A DNA stretch of 64,000 nucleotides from the NCBI GenBank assembly GCA_023666265.1, contig JAMPCH010000005.1, positions 22,779 to 86,778 on the forward strand, in the 5' to 3' direction. Position 1 is the stretch's first letter. Every line of letters starts with the position of its first letter. The stretch is from Roseburia sp. Lineage in GTDB: Bacteria > Bacillota > Clostridia > Oscillospirales > Ruminococcaceae. This document shows positions 8,692-17,223 of this stretch, piece by piece. The notes under the pieces are model-generated. The model made no database searches and was not told where the DNA came from. It saw nothing but the letters and a program-made list of their open reading frames with translations. Position numbers and translations under genes: made by a program.

Positions 8692-9411
8692 ATGTTTAAC
8701 TTACGCTTAGCGGAACACGTTTTCCGCGTTCACAACCGATTCCCCTTTACCGAGCGGCTTTGCGCCGACTATCGGACGGACAAGCCTTTTGAGGCGGAAA
8801 TTTTTGTCTCGGCGGAGGACGTCGTCCGCGAAAATATCTCACAGGACGAGAACGGCGGCGGGCGGTTCGCCGACGACTATCTCGAGAGCCTCGCCGTGTA
8901 CCGTAAAATTTGCGAATTGCTCCTCGACCGCGATATTCTTCTTTTTCACGCGTCCGCGCTCGCGGTCGGAGGGCGGGCTTATCTTTTCGCCGCGCCGAGC
9001 GGGACGGGGAAGTCGACCCATACCCGCCTTTGGCGCGAGCGCTATGGCGAGCGGGTCGTTATGATCAACGACGATAAGCCGCTCTTAAAGGTGACGGACA
9101 AAAACGTCACCGTCTACGGCTCGCCCTACGGCGGGAAGGACGGCATCCATACCAACACGAGCGCCGAGGTCGGCGGGATCGTCCTCCTTCACCAAAGTAA
9201 AACGAACACGATCGAGCCGATCGGGGGCGAGGAAGCCTATCCCGCCCTTTTAAACCAGACCTATCGGCGAACCGACCCCGACGGTATGGCGAAAACGCTC
9301 GATCTCGTCGATCGGCTCGCGCGGCTCCCGCTTTTTAGGATGGGGTGTAATATCTCGCCCGAGGCGGCTGAGGTCGCCTACGCCGCGCTCACGAAAGCGG
9401 GGAACGTATGA
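8692..9411 (+). CDS. HPr-kinase/PEPCK-like ATP-binding kinase (RiPP-cluster type)
   Basis: 240 residues. The P-loop is APSGTGKSTHT (about 102-112), followed by MINDDKPLL, YGSPYGGKDGIHTN and VGGIVLLHQ, the signature of the small HprK-like kinases found near PqqD-like proteins and lasso or other RiPP loci. The N-terminal ~80 residues are a divergent cap. The ATG at 8692 is chosen because the longer reading frame upstream is only the R1 repeat. It overlaps the next gene by four bases (ATGA). No precursor peptide, PqqD or radical SAM gene is visible nearby, so the substrate is unknown. Confidence 0.75.
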   Translation: MFNLRLAEHVFRVHNRFPFTERLCADYRTDKPFEAEIFVSAEDVVRENISQDENGGGRFADDYLESLAVYRKICELLLDRDILLFHASALAVGGRAYLFAAPSGTGKSTHTRLWRERYGERVVMINDDKPLLKVTDKNVTVYGSPYGGKDGIHTNTSAEVGGIVLLHQSKTNTIEPIGGEEAYPALLNQTYRRTDPDGMAKTLDLVDRLARLPLFRMGCNISPEAAEVAYAALTKAGNV

Positions 9412-9854
9412 AGACGAATGAAACAAGTATCGCCGACGAGCTTAACGCGGGGCGCGCCGTCACGACCCCGACCCACGGGATCAGTATGAAGCCCCTCTTG
9501 ACCGAGGGGAAGACCCTCGTCCTCGTCGAGCCGCTCGACCGCCCCTTAACGGTCGGCGAGCTCCCGATCTTTCTCCGCGAGGACGGGAAGTATGTGATCC
9601 ATCGCGTGATCGGCGCGGACGCGGAGAATTATTATACGCGCGGGGATAACTGTCTGAATTATGAGACCGTCCCGAAGGGTCAAATGCTCGGGGTCGTGAC
9701 CGAGATCTATCGGGGCGAAAAAACGCTCCGCGTGACCGACCGCCGCTATCGGCTCTATGTCGCCGTGTGGCGGACGCTGACCCCGTTAAGACTGGGGTGG
9801 AAGCGGCTCAGGGTACGGCTCTCGCAGGCGAAAAAAAGGATATTGAAGAAATAA
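9408..9854 (+). CDS. S24/S26-family peptidase-like protein with Ser-His active site
   Basis: 148 residues. The box-B motif GISMKPLL supplies the nucleophilic Ser; the second motif reads YVIHRVIG, with His in place of the usual bacterial Lys, as in SipW and archaeal/ER signal peptidases; TRGDNC matches the GDN motif. It has no clear membrane anchor, unlike housekeeping signal peptidases. Translation is coupled to the HprK-like kinase (ATGA overlap). Inference: a dedicated processing or maturation protease partnered with the kinase. A transcription terminator follows. Confidence 0.7.
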   Translation: MKTNETSIADELNAGRAVTTPTHGISMKPLLTEGKTLVLVEPLDRPLTVGELPIFLREDGKYVIHRVIGADAENYYTRGDNCLNYETVPKGQMLGVVTEIYRGEKTLRVTDRRYRLYVAVWRTLTPLRLGWKRLRVRLSQAKKRILKK

Positions 9855-9859
9855 CGTCA

Positions 9860-9896
9860 CACGCCGAACGAGCGATCTCGTTCGGTGTGTTTGTTT
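9860..9896 (+). terminator. Rho-independent terminator
   Basis: Stem CACGCCGAACGAG / CTCGTTCGGTGTG (13 bp, one G-U), loop CGAT, followed by TTTGTTTG. Confidence 0.85.
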
Positions 9897-9960
9897 GTGC
9901 AAACAAAAATCAGTCTAAACAATTGTTAAAATTTCAACGAAGTGTTGTTTACTTTCACTA

Positions 9961-9989
9961 TTGTAAAACGGGGGATAACGTGATATAAT
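9961..9989 (+). promoter_or_regulatory. Promoter of the M42 peptidase operon
   Basis: TTGTAA (9961-9966), 17-base spacer, TATAAT (9984-9989), 48 bases before the ATG at 10038. Confidence 0.75.
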
Positions 9990-10037
9990 AATTAAGTGTA
10001 GTGATAAAAAGTTTATCCGAAAAGGAATGAGAATACA

Positions 10038-11072
10038 ATGGAGATCAGAGAGATCCTCTCTAAGCTCTGCCGCGCCGACGGCGTTTCGGGCGCGGAGGAG
10101 GCGGCTTGCGCCGAGGCGGTCGCGCTTTTAAGAGAATTTGACCCGTCGGCGAGTGCCGACCCCTTCGGCTGTGTCCACGCCTTCATCGGCGAAAAGGGAA
10201 ACGGAAAAAAAACGCTCCTTCTCGAGGCGCATATCGACGAAATCGGCTTTATCGTGACCTATATCGAGGAGGGCGGCTTTCTCCGCGTCGCGAATGTCGG
10301 CGGGACGGATCGGCGGCTCTACGCCGCCCAGACCGTGACGATCCATTCCGACCCGCCGCTAAAGGGCGTGATCGCGACGCTCCCGCCCCATGTCGACCCC
10401 GACGGTAAAAAGACGATGAAGACCGAGGCGATCGCGATCGATACGGGCTTCTCAAAGGAGGAGACCGAAAAGCGGGTAAAGCTCGGCGACCGCGTCACGA
10501 TCGACGGCGGCTTCGCCGAGCTCGGCGAGAGCCGCGTCACCGCGAAGGCGCTCGACGACCGCGCGGGCGCGGCGGCGATCCTTTACGCCCTCTCGCTTTT
10601 AAAGGGGAAAAAGCTCGCCTATAACCTCTCGATCCTTTTCGCCTCCGAGGAGGAGGTCGGTAGTCGGGGCGCTAAGATCGGCGCTTACACCGCCGAAGCC
10701 GACCTCGCGGTCGCGACCGACGTAAGCTTTGGGCTTACCCCCGACGCCAAGCGGGAGAAATGCGGCGAGCTCGGGAAGGGCGCGATGCTCGGGATCGCGC
10801 CGAGCCTGTCGAAGTCGCTGACCGAGCACCTTCGCGCCCTCGCCGAGGAGGAGGATATCCCCCTCCAGCTCGAGATCATGGGCGGCGAGACGGGGACGGA
10901 CGCGGACGAGATCGCCACCGCGCGAGGCGGCGTAAAGACCGCTCTCCTCTCGATCCCGCTCCGCTATATGCATACCCCCGTCGAGACGGTCGACCCAAAG
11001 GACGTCGAAGCCGTCGGGCGGCTTATGGCGGCGCTCGCGCTAAAAGGGGAAGGGGGCGAAGACAATGCTTGA
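10038..11072 (+). CDS. M42-family metallo-aminopeptidase (first of a tandem pair)
   Basis: 344 residues, the usual M42 length. Metal ligands visible: His in LLEAHIDEIG, the bridging Asp in KALDDRAGA, catalytic Glu pair in ASEEEVGSRG, Asp in VATDVSFG and the late His in MHTPVETVDPKD. M42 enzymes (glutamyl aminopeptidase/deblocking aminopeptidase, COG1363) form tetrahedral cytosolic dodecamers that trim peptides from the N-terminus. ATG after AAAGGAATGAG. The next gene, a paralogue, starts inside its last eight bases, so both are co-translated and could form mixed assemblies. Confidence 0.92.
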   Translation: MEIREILSKLCRADGVSGAEEAACAEAVALLREFDPSASADPFGCVHAFIGEKGNGKKTLLLEAHIDEIGFIVTYIEEGGFLRVANVGGTDRRLYAAQTVTIHSDPPLKGVIATLPPHVDPDGKKTMKTEAIAIDTGFSKEETEKRVKLGDRVTIDGGFAELGESRVTAKALDDRAGAAAILYALSLLKGKKLAYNLSILFASEEEVGSRGAKIGAYTAEADLAVATDVSFGLTPDAKREKCGELGKGAMLGIAPSLSKSLTEHLRALAEEEDIPLQLEIMGGETGTDADEIATARGGVKTALLSIPLRYMHTPVETVDPKDVEAVGRLMAALALKGEGGEDNA

Positions 11073-12087
11073 TCTTGAATTGATCCGCGCGCTCTCAAGC
11101 CTGAACGGCGTGAGCGGCGACGAGGACGCGGTGAGGGACTTCATCGCCGACCGCCTCCCCGCCGACTGTATCGCGACGACCGACCCGCTCGGAAATCTCA
11201 TCGTCACAAAAAAGGGGAAGACCTCCCCCAAAAATAAAGTGATGCTTTGCGCCCATATGGACGAGGTCGGCTTGATCGTGACCCAAATCACGGACGAGGG
11301 GCTGTTAAAATTCGCGCCCGTCGGCGGGATCAGTCCCTCGGCGGTCTATGGGCGGCGAGTCGTTTTCTCCGACGGGGTTCGCGGCGTGATCGCCGCGAAG
11401 GCGACCCATATGGTCAAGGGCGACGAAAAGGAGAAGCAGCCGAAGCTCGACGAGCTTTGGATCGACGTCGGGGCTTCCTCACGGGAGGAGGCGGGAAAAA
11501 AGGTACGCGCGGGCGATCGCTGTACCTTTGAGAGCGAATTTTTCCTCTTCGGCGAGGATAAAATGAAGGGGAAGGCGCTCGACGACCGCGTGGGGTGCGC
11601 GATCCTTTTATCGCTCCTCGGCGAAGGCCTCCCCTATGACCTGACCGCCGTTTTTACCGTCCAAGAGGAGATCGGGACGCGCGGCGCGGCTTGCGTAGCT
11701 TATACCGTCCGCCCCGACTACGCGATCGTCCTCGAGACGACGACCGCCTGTGACCTCCCCGATATAAAGGGGGCGGATCGGGTCTGTGCCGTCGGGGGCG
11801 GCGCGGTCGTCTCGTATATGGATCGCGCGACGATCTATGATAAAGCGATCTATCGCCTCGCTCTCGACCTCGCGGCGGATAAAAAGATCGCCGCCCAGAC
11901 CAAAACAAAGGTCGCGGGCGGAAACGACAGCGGCGCGATCCATAAGGCGGTCGGCGGGATCAGGACGGCGGCGATCTCCGTCCCGACGCGCTATCTCCAT
12001 ACCCCCGCCTGTGTGATGTCCCGCGCCGACGCGGAGGCGGTCGACGCGCTCGCCCGCGCGCTCTATGAGCGGCTCTCGGCGCTTTGA
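11065..12087 (+). CDS. M42-family metallo-aminopeptidase (second of a tandem pair)
   Basis: 340 residues, paralogue of the preceding gene. Same ligands: His in LCAHMDEVG, Asp in KALDDRVGC, Glu pair in TVQEEIGTRG, Asp/Glu near VLETTTACDLPD, and His in YLHTPACVMS. The ATG overlaps the upstream gene by eight bases, and AAGGGGAAGGGGG lies at a good distance. The VLETTTACD segment replaces the Asp-type ligand of the first copy, suggesting a different specificity subtype (as in the YsdC/FrvX groups). Confidence 0.92.
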   Translation: MLDLELIRALSSLNGVSGDEDAVRDFIADRLPADCIATTDPLGNLIVTKKGKTSPKNKVMLCAHMDEVGLIVTQITDEGLLKFAPVGGISPSAVYGRRVVFSDGVRGVIAAKATHMVKGDEKEKQPKLDELWIDVGASSREEAGKKVRAGDRCTFESEFFLFGEDKMKGKALDDRVGCAILLSLLGEGLPYDLTAVFTVQEEIGTRGAACVAYTVRPDYAIVLETTTACDLPDIKGADRVCAVGGGAVVSYMDRATIYDKAIYRLALDLAADKKIAAQTKTKVAGGNDSGAIHKAVGGIRTAAISVPTRYLHTPACVMSRADAEAVDALARALYERLSAL

Positions 12088-12839
12088 TCCGCGCGGTGAC
12101 GGACGAGGCGGCGCTTTTCGCCGCGCTCGACGCGCTCCCCCGCGACCTCTTTACGGGGAAGCTTTACGCCCTCGCGCGGGGCTATGGAGTAAATTATCCC
12201 TTCCTCCGATTTTATTTTTTGGGAAGGAGCGGGGTCTTCGCCCGCTACTACGGGGCGGCGACCTTCGGCGGCTCGGCGGACGGTGAAGACCCCGAGGAGA
12301 TCGCCGCCTTTATCGAGATGAGCGGTCTTCACGAGCTCTTCCTCCCCGAGAGCGCCTATCTCGCCGCGTTTTCGTCATTCCCCGCCGAGCGGCTGAATAT
12401 CTTAAAATATAGCGGTAAAGCCGCGCCGCTCCCGTCGGGGGAAATTCGGAAAAATCCGCCGTATGAGGCGGTCTTCGCGGTCTTACGCGAGGGCTTCCCC
12501 GCGCTGAGCTTTGAGGAATGGTATCCCGACGCGTGTCACAACGTCCGCCACGGGATCGCGGCGCTCTATCTACTCGGCGAGTCGACGGCGGAATGTGCCT
12601 TCGCGGATCGCGGGGTCGCGTTACTGACCGCCGTGGCGGCGAAAAAGGCTTCGCGCGGGACGGGGCGGACGCTCCGCCTCGTTCGGGCGGTCGCGGCGGA
12701 GTACGCCGGGGAGAACGACGTTTATGTCGTCTGTCGCGCCGATCTCGTCGGGTTTTATCAAAGGGCGGGATTTATCCCGTCGGGAAACGCCTATCTCATC
12801 GAGAAAGGGAATACGCGGCGAGAGCCGCGCCTGTCATAA
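12084..12839 (+). CDS. GNAT-like acetyltransferase
   Basis: 251 residues. The N-terminal half is poorly conserved; the C-terminal half resembles a GNAT fold: SFEEWYPDACHNVRHG, AALYLLGE, then a helix after GVALLTAVAAKKASRGTGRTL and a final VYVVCRADLVGFYQRAGF, which is the typical FY-x-x-x-GF ending. The TTG start overlaps the TGA of the M42 gene (TTGA), with GAGCGG upstream, so translation is coupled. Acetyl-CoA binding would lie near ASRGTGRTL. Substrate unknown. Confidence 0.75.
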   Translation: MIRAVTDEAALFAALDALPRDLFTGKLYALARGYGVNYPFLRFYFLGRSGVFARYYGAATFGGSADGEDPEEIAAFIEMSGLHELFLPESAYLAAFSSFPAERLNILKYSGKAAPLPSGEIRKNPPYEAVFAVLREGFPALSFEEWYPDACHNVRHGIAALYLLGESTAECAFADRGVALLTAVAAKKASRGTGRTLRLVRAVAAEYAGENDVYVVCRADLVGFYQRAGFIPSGNAYLIEKGNTRREPRLS

Positions 12840-12892
12840 AAAAATAAAAAAAGCATACACCGCAATATCCCGCTTAACGAAAGGACACGACC

Positions 12893-14170
12893 ATGAGCTG
12901 TTACTTTAACATCGATAAGAGACTGGAGGAGATCGCGCTTACCGCCGAGAACATCGCTTCCGAGGCGTTCGCGCGGATCGAGCATACCGGGCGCTGCAAC
13001 AGTGAGAAGGTACTAAAGGCGTTCATCGACCATCGCGTCGGCGAGCTTCACCTAAAGGGGACGACGGGCTATGGCTACGGCGACGACGGGCGCGATAAGC
13101 TCGACGCGGTCTTTGCCCAAGTCCTCGGCGCGGAGGACGCGCTCGTCCGCCACCAGTTCGTAAACGGAACCCACGCGATCTCGATCGCCCTCTTCGGCGT
13201 TCTCCGCCCGGGCGACCTCCTCCTCTCGCTCACGGGGAAGCCCTATGACACCCTCGAAGAGGTCATCTTCGGCGAAACGGGCGGCTCGCTGACCGAATTT
13301 GGCGTAAAATACGATCAGATCGACCTCCTCCCCGACGGGCGGGTCAACTACGGCTTGATCCGCGAACGGGCGAAAAGCTGTAAGGTCGCCTATATCCAGC
13401 GTTCGCGCGGTTATAGCCTCCGCCCCTCGATCACGATCTCGGAGATCAGCGAGATGATCGACGCGATCCGACTCGTGAACCCCGAGGCGGTCGTTTTGGT
13501 CGATAACTGTTACGGCGAGCTGGTCGAGCGGGTCGAGCCCTGTGACGTCGGCGCGGATCTGATCGCCGGGTCGCTCATTAAAAACCTCGGCGGCTCGATC
13601 GCCGCGACGGGCGGCTATATCGCGGGAAAAAAGGATCTCGTCGCCCTTTGCGCCAACCGTCTCACGACCGTCGGGACGGGGAAGGAGGTCGGCTGTTCCC
13701 TAAATCAGAACCGCGAGATGTTCCTCGGTCTCTTCCACGCGCCGAACGTCGTTATGAACGCGGTCAAAACGGCGGCGTTCGCCTCGGCTTTTTTCACCCT
13801 TCTCGGTTACGAGGTCTATCCCGCCTTTAACGAATACCGCACCGATCTCATTACGGCGATCCGCCTCGGCTCGCGGAAGGCGCTCGTCGCCTTTTGTGAA
13901 GGGATCCAGAGCGGAAGCCCCGTCGACAGCTTCGTCAGCCCCGAGCCGTGGGATATGCCCGGGTACGAGAGTCAAGTCATTATGGCGGCGGGCGCGTTCA
14001 CGATGGGTTCGTCGATCGAGCTGTCCGCCGACGCGCCGCTCCGCGAGCCCTACGCCGTCTGGTTACAGGGCGGCGTGACCTATGACACGGGGAGAATGGG
14101 CGTTCTCCTCGCGGCGCAAAGAATGCTCGATAAGGGCTTACTCGTTTTGGAGGAAGCGGAGGCGGTGTAA
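12893..14170 (+). CDS. ynbB: Methionine gamma-lyase-like PLP enzyme (aluminium resistance / YnbB family)
   Basis: 425 residues, normal for COG4100. The PLP lysine lies in GSLIKNLGGSIAATGGY (about 229-245); HHQFVNGTHAI-like HQFVNGTHAISIALFGVLRPGD and VLVDNCYGELVE are family hallmarks. These proteins are C-S lyase-type fold-I enzymes whose physiological substrate is not firmly known. ATG after AAAGGAC at 53 bases from the GNAT gene. The following NUDIX gene starts 33 bases downstream, which suggests one operon from 10.0 to 14.9 kb. Confidence 0.9.
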   Translation: MSCYFNIDKRLEEIALTAENIASEAFARIEHTGRCNSEKVLKAFIDHRVGELHLKGTTGYGYGDDGRDKLDAVFAQVLGAEDALVRHQFVNGTHAISIALFGVLRPGDLLLSLTGKPYDTLEEVIFGETGGSLTEFGVKYDQIDLLPDGRVNYGLIRERAKSCKVAYIQRSRGYSLRPSITISEISEMIDAIRLVNPEAVVLVDNCYGELVERVEPCDVGADLIAGSLIKNLGGSIAATGGYIAGKKDLVALCANRLTTVGTGKEVGCSLNQNREMFLGLFHAPNVVMNAVKTAAFASAFFTLLGYEVYPAFNEYRTDLITAIRLGSRKALVAFCEGIQSGSPVDSFVSPEPWDMPGYESQVIMAAGAFTMGSSIELSADAPLREPYAVWLQGGVTYDTGRMGVLLAAQRMLDKGLLVLEEAEAV

Positions 14171-14203
14171 TCACCCGCTTTGGAGAAAGAAAGGAAGTAT
14201 AAA

Positions 14204-14935
14204 ATGAGACCCGACCTGTCCGCGCTCGGAAAGACTGTCCCGCTCACCCTCGCGGGAAAACACGCCGAAGGCGTGTTCACCGCCTCCGTCCGCGACGATC
14301 CCTCCGCCGAGGCGTATTTCTTCGGTGAAGGGGAGCTTTCCGCCGATCCCGACGCTTCATTTTCCGCCGCCGTGATCGGCGTTTTTGTCCGCGCGGACGG
14401 CTCGTCCGCACTCCTGTGCGTTCCCCCCGCGCTCGCGGGGACGCCGATCTGTTACGAATGTAACCTCCTTCACGCGCTTTCCCTTCTCCCGTCGGAGGAT
14501 ATAAAGCGCGGGAAGCTCTATCCCCTCTACGAAAAGACGAGCGGCGCTGTCCTCTACACCGAGCGGGACGGCGAACGCCGCTATCTCCTCATTAAGAGCG
14601 AGAGCGGGCATATCGGCTTCCCCAAAGGGCATATCGAGTACGGCGAGGACGAGCTTCAAAACGCCGCGCGGGAGATTTTTGAGGAGACGGGCTTGCCCTT
14701 TTCGCCCCACCCCGACTTTCGGATGGAGTATACCTATACCACCCTCGACCATACCCAAAAAACCGGCGTTTTTTTTCTCTCACACTACGACGACCACTCC
14801 CTCTCCTTCCAAAAGGAGGAGGTCTTCGCCGACTGGCTCGTCCCCTATGACCGCGCCATGGAGCTGCTCAACTTCCCCGAGGATCGCGTGATCCTCCGCG
14901 CGGCGGAATCGCTGTTACGAGAGGAAGAGACGTAA
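14204..14935 (+). CDS. NUDIX hydrolase with an N-terminal extra domain
   Basis: 243 residues. The C-terminal half (about 110-240) is a NUDIX domain with a complete box, GHIEYGEDELQNAAREIFEE then TGL, preceded by GFPKG as in Ap4A hydrolase-type members. The N-terminal ~105 residues (VIGVFVRADGSSALLCVPP, AYFFGEGEL) weakly resemble a degenerate bacterial inorganic-pyrophosphatase-like fold (EQDAYVLG... VIAVIHR... LVVAP), but the metal ligands are missing; this is a tentative reading. ATG at 14204 follows AAAGGAAG; an upstream in-frame TTG at 14180 is less likely. Last gene of its operon; a repeat element begins at its stop. Confidence 0.85.
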   Translation: MRPDLSALGKTVPLTLAGKHAEGVFTASVRDDPSAEAYFFGEGELSADPDASFSAAVIGVFVRADGSSALLCVPPALAGTPICYECNLLHALSLLPSEDIKRGKLYPLYEKTSGAVLYTERDGERRYLLIKSESGHIGFPKGHIEYGEDELQNAAREIFEETGLPFSPHPDFRMEYTYTTLDHTQKTGVFFLSHYDDHSLSFQKEEVFADWLVPYDRAMELLNFPEDRVILRAAESLLREEET

Positions 14936-15368
14936 AAGAGATTTTTTGAGAGAATTTTGAGAGAGATTTAAGAGAATTTTAAGAGAGATTTAAGAGAATT
15001 TTAAGAGAGAATACATATATTTAAGCCGGGGCTTTGCCCCGGACCCCACTTCCTTTTGTGCCAAAAGGAAGCGAAAATCAATATGTCATTCAACAAGATA
15101 CAGCGAAAACAAAAGTCTGTACGACTAGACAATTATTTACCGACTTGTCTAATCGTACAGATTGTTTTGTTTTATGAAATGTTTATAACGCAATACAGAA
15201 GTTTAGGTCAAGCCTTTTCAAAGGCTTGCGGACGGGTCTCGGTGAACGCTTTGTTTGCGCCGCGTCCGTGCGGCGCTTGGGGCGTTCACCTACAAGCATC
15301 CTGCTTGCGGGGCAACGCCCCCGCTATATATTACTTTTCTCTTAAAAATCTCTTAAATCTCTCAAAGA
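14936..15368. repeat. Long palindromic repeat element A (no gene)
   Basis: 433 bases with no credible gene. Left end: tandem AGAGATTTAAGAGAATTTTA units (14936-15010), then ATATATTTAAG and a GC hairpin with triloop (CCGGGGC-TTT-GCCCCGG, 15026-15042). Middle: an inverted repeat TCTGTACGACTAGACAA / TTGTCTAATCGTACAGA (15116-15161). Right: GTTTAGGTCAAGCCTTTTCA (from 15202), a GC-rich hairpin block (15240-15325), then CTCTTAAAAATCTCTTAAA, the inverted form of the left end. Same family as elements at 37.7 and 38.8 kb. Confidence 0.8.
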
Positions 15369-16871
15369 TCAATCCCAAATATCCGGGAACTGGGCTTCGA
15401 GCTCCTTGATATTCTTGACGAGGGTCTCCTCCTGTTCCTTTAGCTCCTTACGGCGGGCGGGAAGGATCATCGTTTTATTCAGCTCGGCGCGTACCTCGGC
15501 TAAGGTCTTACGGAGCGGGTCGCGGCGGCGCTGGAACTGGAGCTTACGCTCCTCCTTCATCTGACGCTCGCGGCGCTGGCGCTCGATCGCTTCCTTCTCC
15601 TCGCGCTCGGCGTTTAGGCGCTGGCGCTCCTCCGAGATCCGCTTTTTCTCGTTCTCGATATTCTCGACGATCGCGCCGTTGAGGGCTTCGTACCGCGCCT
15701 TTTGTTCGGGGGTCGCGAAACGGAGCGCCTTTATGAAATTCTTATTATCCGTGACGGGCATCGGTATCCCGGGGATCTGATCGTCGCTCGTGAGCTTATA
15801 TTCGGCGAGGAGCTTCCCGATATATGCGCGGGAATCCTCAATATCGATGTCGAGGATTTTATCGAAGTAAGTATCCGCCGTCTCAAATTCGCCGTCCTCG
15901 AGGAACATATAAGCGCGCTTGATGAGATTTTCCTTATTCGCGGCGGTCGCGGTCACGATCGAGTCGGGGACGACGGCGGCGTCCTCGGGCTTAAGGATCT
16001 TTTCTACCGCGTCCGAGATCTCGCGCATAAACTCGGGGTCGGAGAGGTCAAACGCCTCGTCGCCCCAAACGAGCGCCTCGGGAAGCTCTTGATACGCCAC
16101 GCTCTTAGAGTTAAAGATCGGTAGGAGGATCTTCCCCTCGTCCCTCTCCGCCCCTTGGAGAAAGAGCCGTGTCGCGTAATTCATATAGCCGCTGACGGTA
16201 TCGGGGATCGCCTTAAAAACGGCGAGCATAAGGCGGCTGTTGGCGATCGCGGCGGCGATCCGCGCGGGCTTTTCGCCGTCGTCCGTCTCCTTTAGCGTCT
16301 CGGGCGCGTAAAAAACGCGAAATCCCAAATTCTCGGTAAAGCGGAGATAGAGCTTTTCGCCGTCGAGGTCGTCGTCGGCGTTTTTCTTTTCGTCGGTGAG
16401 GATAAAGAGGTCATATTCCTGCGGCTCGGCGAAAACGCGGCGCGAGGCGTCGACACATTCCGCGAGCCGCTCGCCCATGGCGGTATATTGCGCCTGAGCC
16501 TCCTCGGTCGCGTAATAGAGCGTCTTTTTATAATCCTCCGCCTCGGTCGGCGCGGGGAGCGCCGAGACGTCGACCCGACAGGTCGGGAGGCGTTTCCCGC
16601 TCCGCGCGTAGCGGATCCCATACGTCGCGAGGAGACGGTTCCAGTACGCCTCGCCGTCCTCGGGGTTCTCGGCGATCAGCTCGTCGAGGATCGCCCTCGC
16701 GCGGTCAAATTCATATCGATCTCTTAAATATGTAGCGCGGTTCAGCTTTTTAACGTCCGACTTGGGGAACATCCCCTCCGCGCCGCAGCCACGACACTCA
16801 CAGGTGACCCCCGCCTCGTCGGGCGCGACCTCGCCGCCGCAAATTTTACAGTTCAATCCGTTCACAAGCAT
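15369..16871 (-). CDS. TIR-like protein with zinc ribbon, TPR and coiled coil
   Basis: 500 residues. Order: N-terminal zinc ribbon (Cys 8, 11, 24, 26, 29; CKICGG and CECRGCG), a TPR-like helical pair (DRARAILDELIAENPEDGEAYWNRLLATYGI), a TIR-like domain (YDLFILTDEKK ... LGFRVFYAPETLKE ... AAIANSRLMLAVFK ... ILLPIFNS), further helices with a TPR-like motif, and a C-terminal charged coiled coil (about 405-490). This layout matches a widespread Firmicutes TIR family; here the TIR sequence is divergent, so NADase activity is unproven. ATG at 16871 has GGAAGGAGAG upstream. Possible role in defence or signalling. Confidence 0.7.
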   Translation of the reverse strand: MLVNGLNCKICGGEVAPDEAGVTCECRGCGAEGMFPKSDVKKLNRATYLRDRYEFDRARAILDELIAENPEDGEAYWNRLLATYGIRYARSGKRLPTCRVDVSALPAPTEAEDYKKTLYYATEEAQAQYTAMGERLAECVDASRRVFAEPQEYDLFILTDEKKNADDDLDGEKLYLRFTENLGFRVFYAPETLKETDDGEKPARIAAAIANSRLMLAVFKAIPDTVSGYMNYATRLFLQGAERDEGKILLPIFNSKSVAYQELPEALVWGDEAFDLSDPEFMREISDAVEKILKPEDAAVVPDSIVTATAANKENLIKRAYMFLEDGEFETADTYFDKILDIDIEDSRAYIGKLLAEYKLTSDDQIPGIPMPVTDNKNFIKALRFATPEQKARYEALNGAIVENIENEKKRISEERQRLNAEREEKEAIERQRRERQMKEERKLQFQRRRDPLRKTLAEVRAELNKTMILPARRKELKEQEETLVKNIKELEAQFPDIWD

Positions 16872-16909
16872 GATGGATCTCTCCTTCCAAATAAAAACCA
16901 TATACGTTT

Positions 16910-16938
16910 AGTATAAACCAAATTTTCGCTTCTGTCAA
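16910..16938 (-). promoter_or_regulatory. Promoter of the TIR-like gene
   Basis: On the minus strand: TTGACA (16938-16933), 17-base spacer, TATACT (16915-16910), 39 bases before the start codon. Confidence 0.75.
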
Positions 16939-17011
16939 GAAAAAAGCTTCTGCTTTGTAGGAAATGCTAAAAAAGAAAACCGCTTTTGTGGATTTCGACG
17001 ATTATTTTTGT

Positions 17012-17190
17012 GCTATTTTTTTGGGGAAGTCCTGCCTCACGGGGCGCTTTGTTCTTACCCGAGGCTAGCGGGTCGCTTTGGGCGCTTGCGTCCTTGCAAA
17101 GCTGTCCGTTTTGGGCTTCGGCATCCTTGCCGAAGCTTTGGACGGACAGCCCCCGCTTCCGTGCGGGACGCTTGGGGCGACCCGCAGACG
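17012..17190. repeat. GC-rich palindromic repeat R2 (copy 1)
   Basis: ATTTTTTTGGGGAAGTCCTG leader (17015-17034) followed by a ~118-base block (17068-17185) bounded by GCGGGTCGC and GCGACCCGC, with nested pairs CTGTCCG/CGGACAG and GCTTCGGC/GCCGAAGC. Near-identical to 26934-27052. It fills most of the 352-base gap between nadA and the TIR-like gene; the TIR promoter occupies the rest. Confidence 0.85.
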
Positions 17191-17223
17191 CATCCGTGCG
17201 TCCGCCTCACGATCGCCTTCTTC

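Noticed and set aside
15056..15409. A 117-codon frame inside repeat element A
   Set aside because: It is made of repeat sequence (GTTTAGGTCAAGCC and GC-rich block), ends in the TIR-like gene and has no homology or conserved codon pattern.
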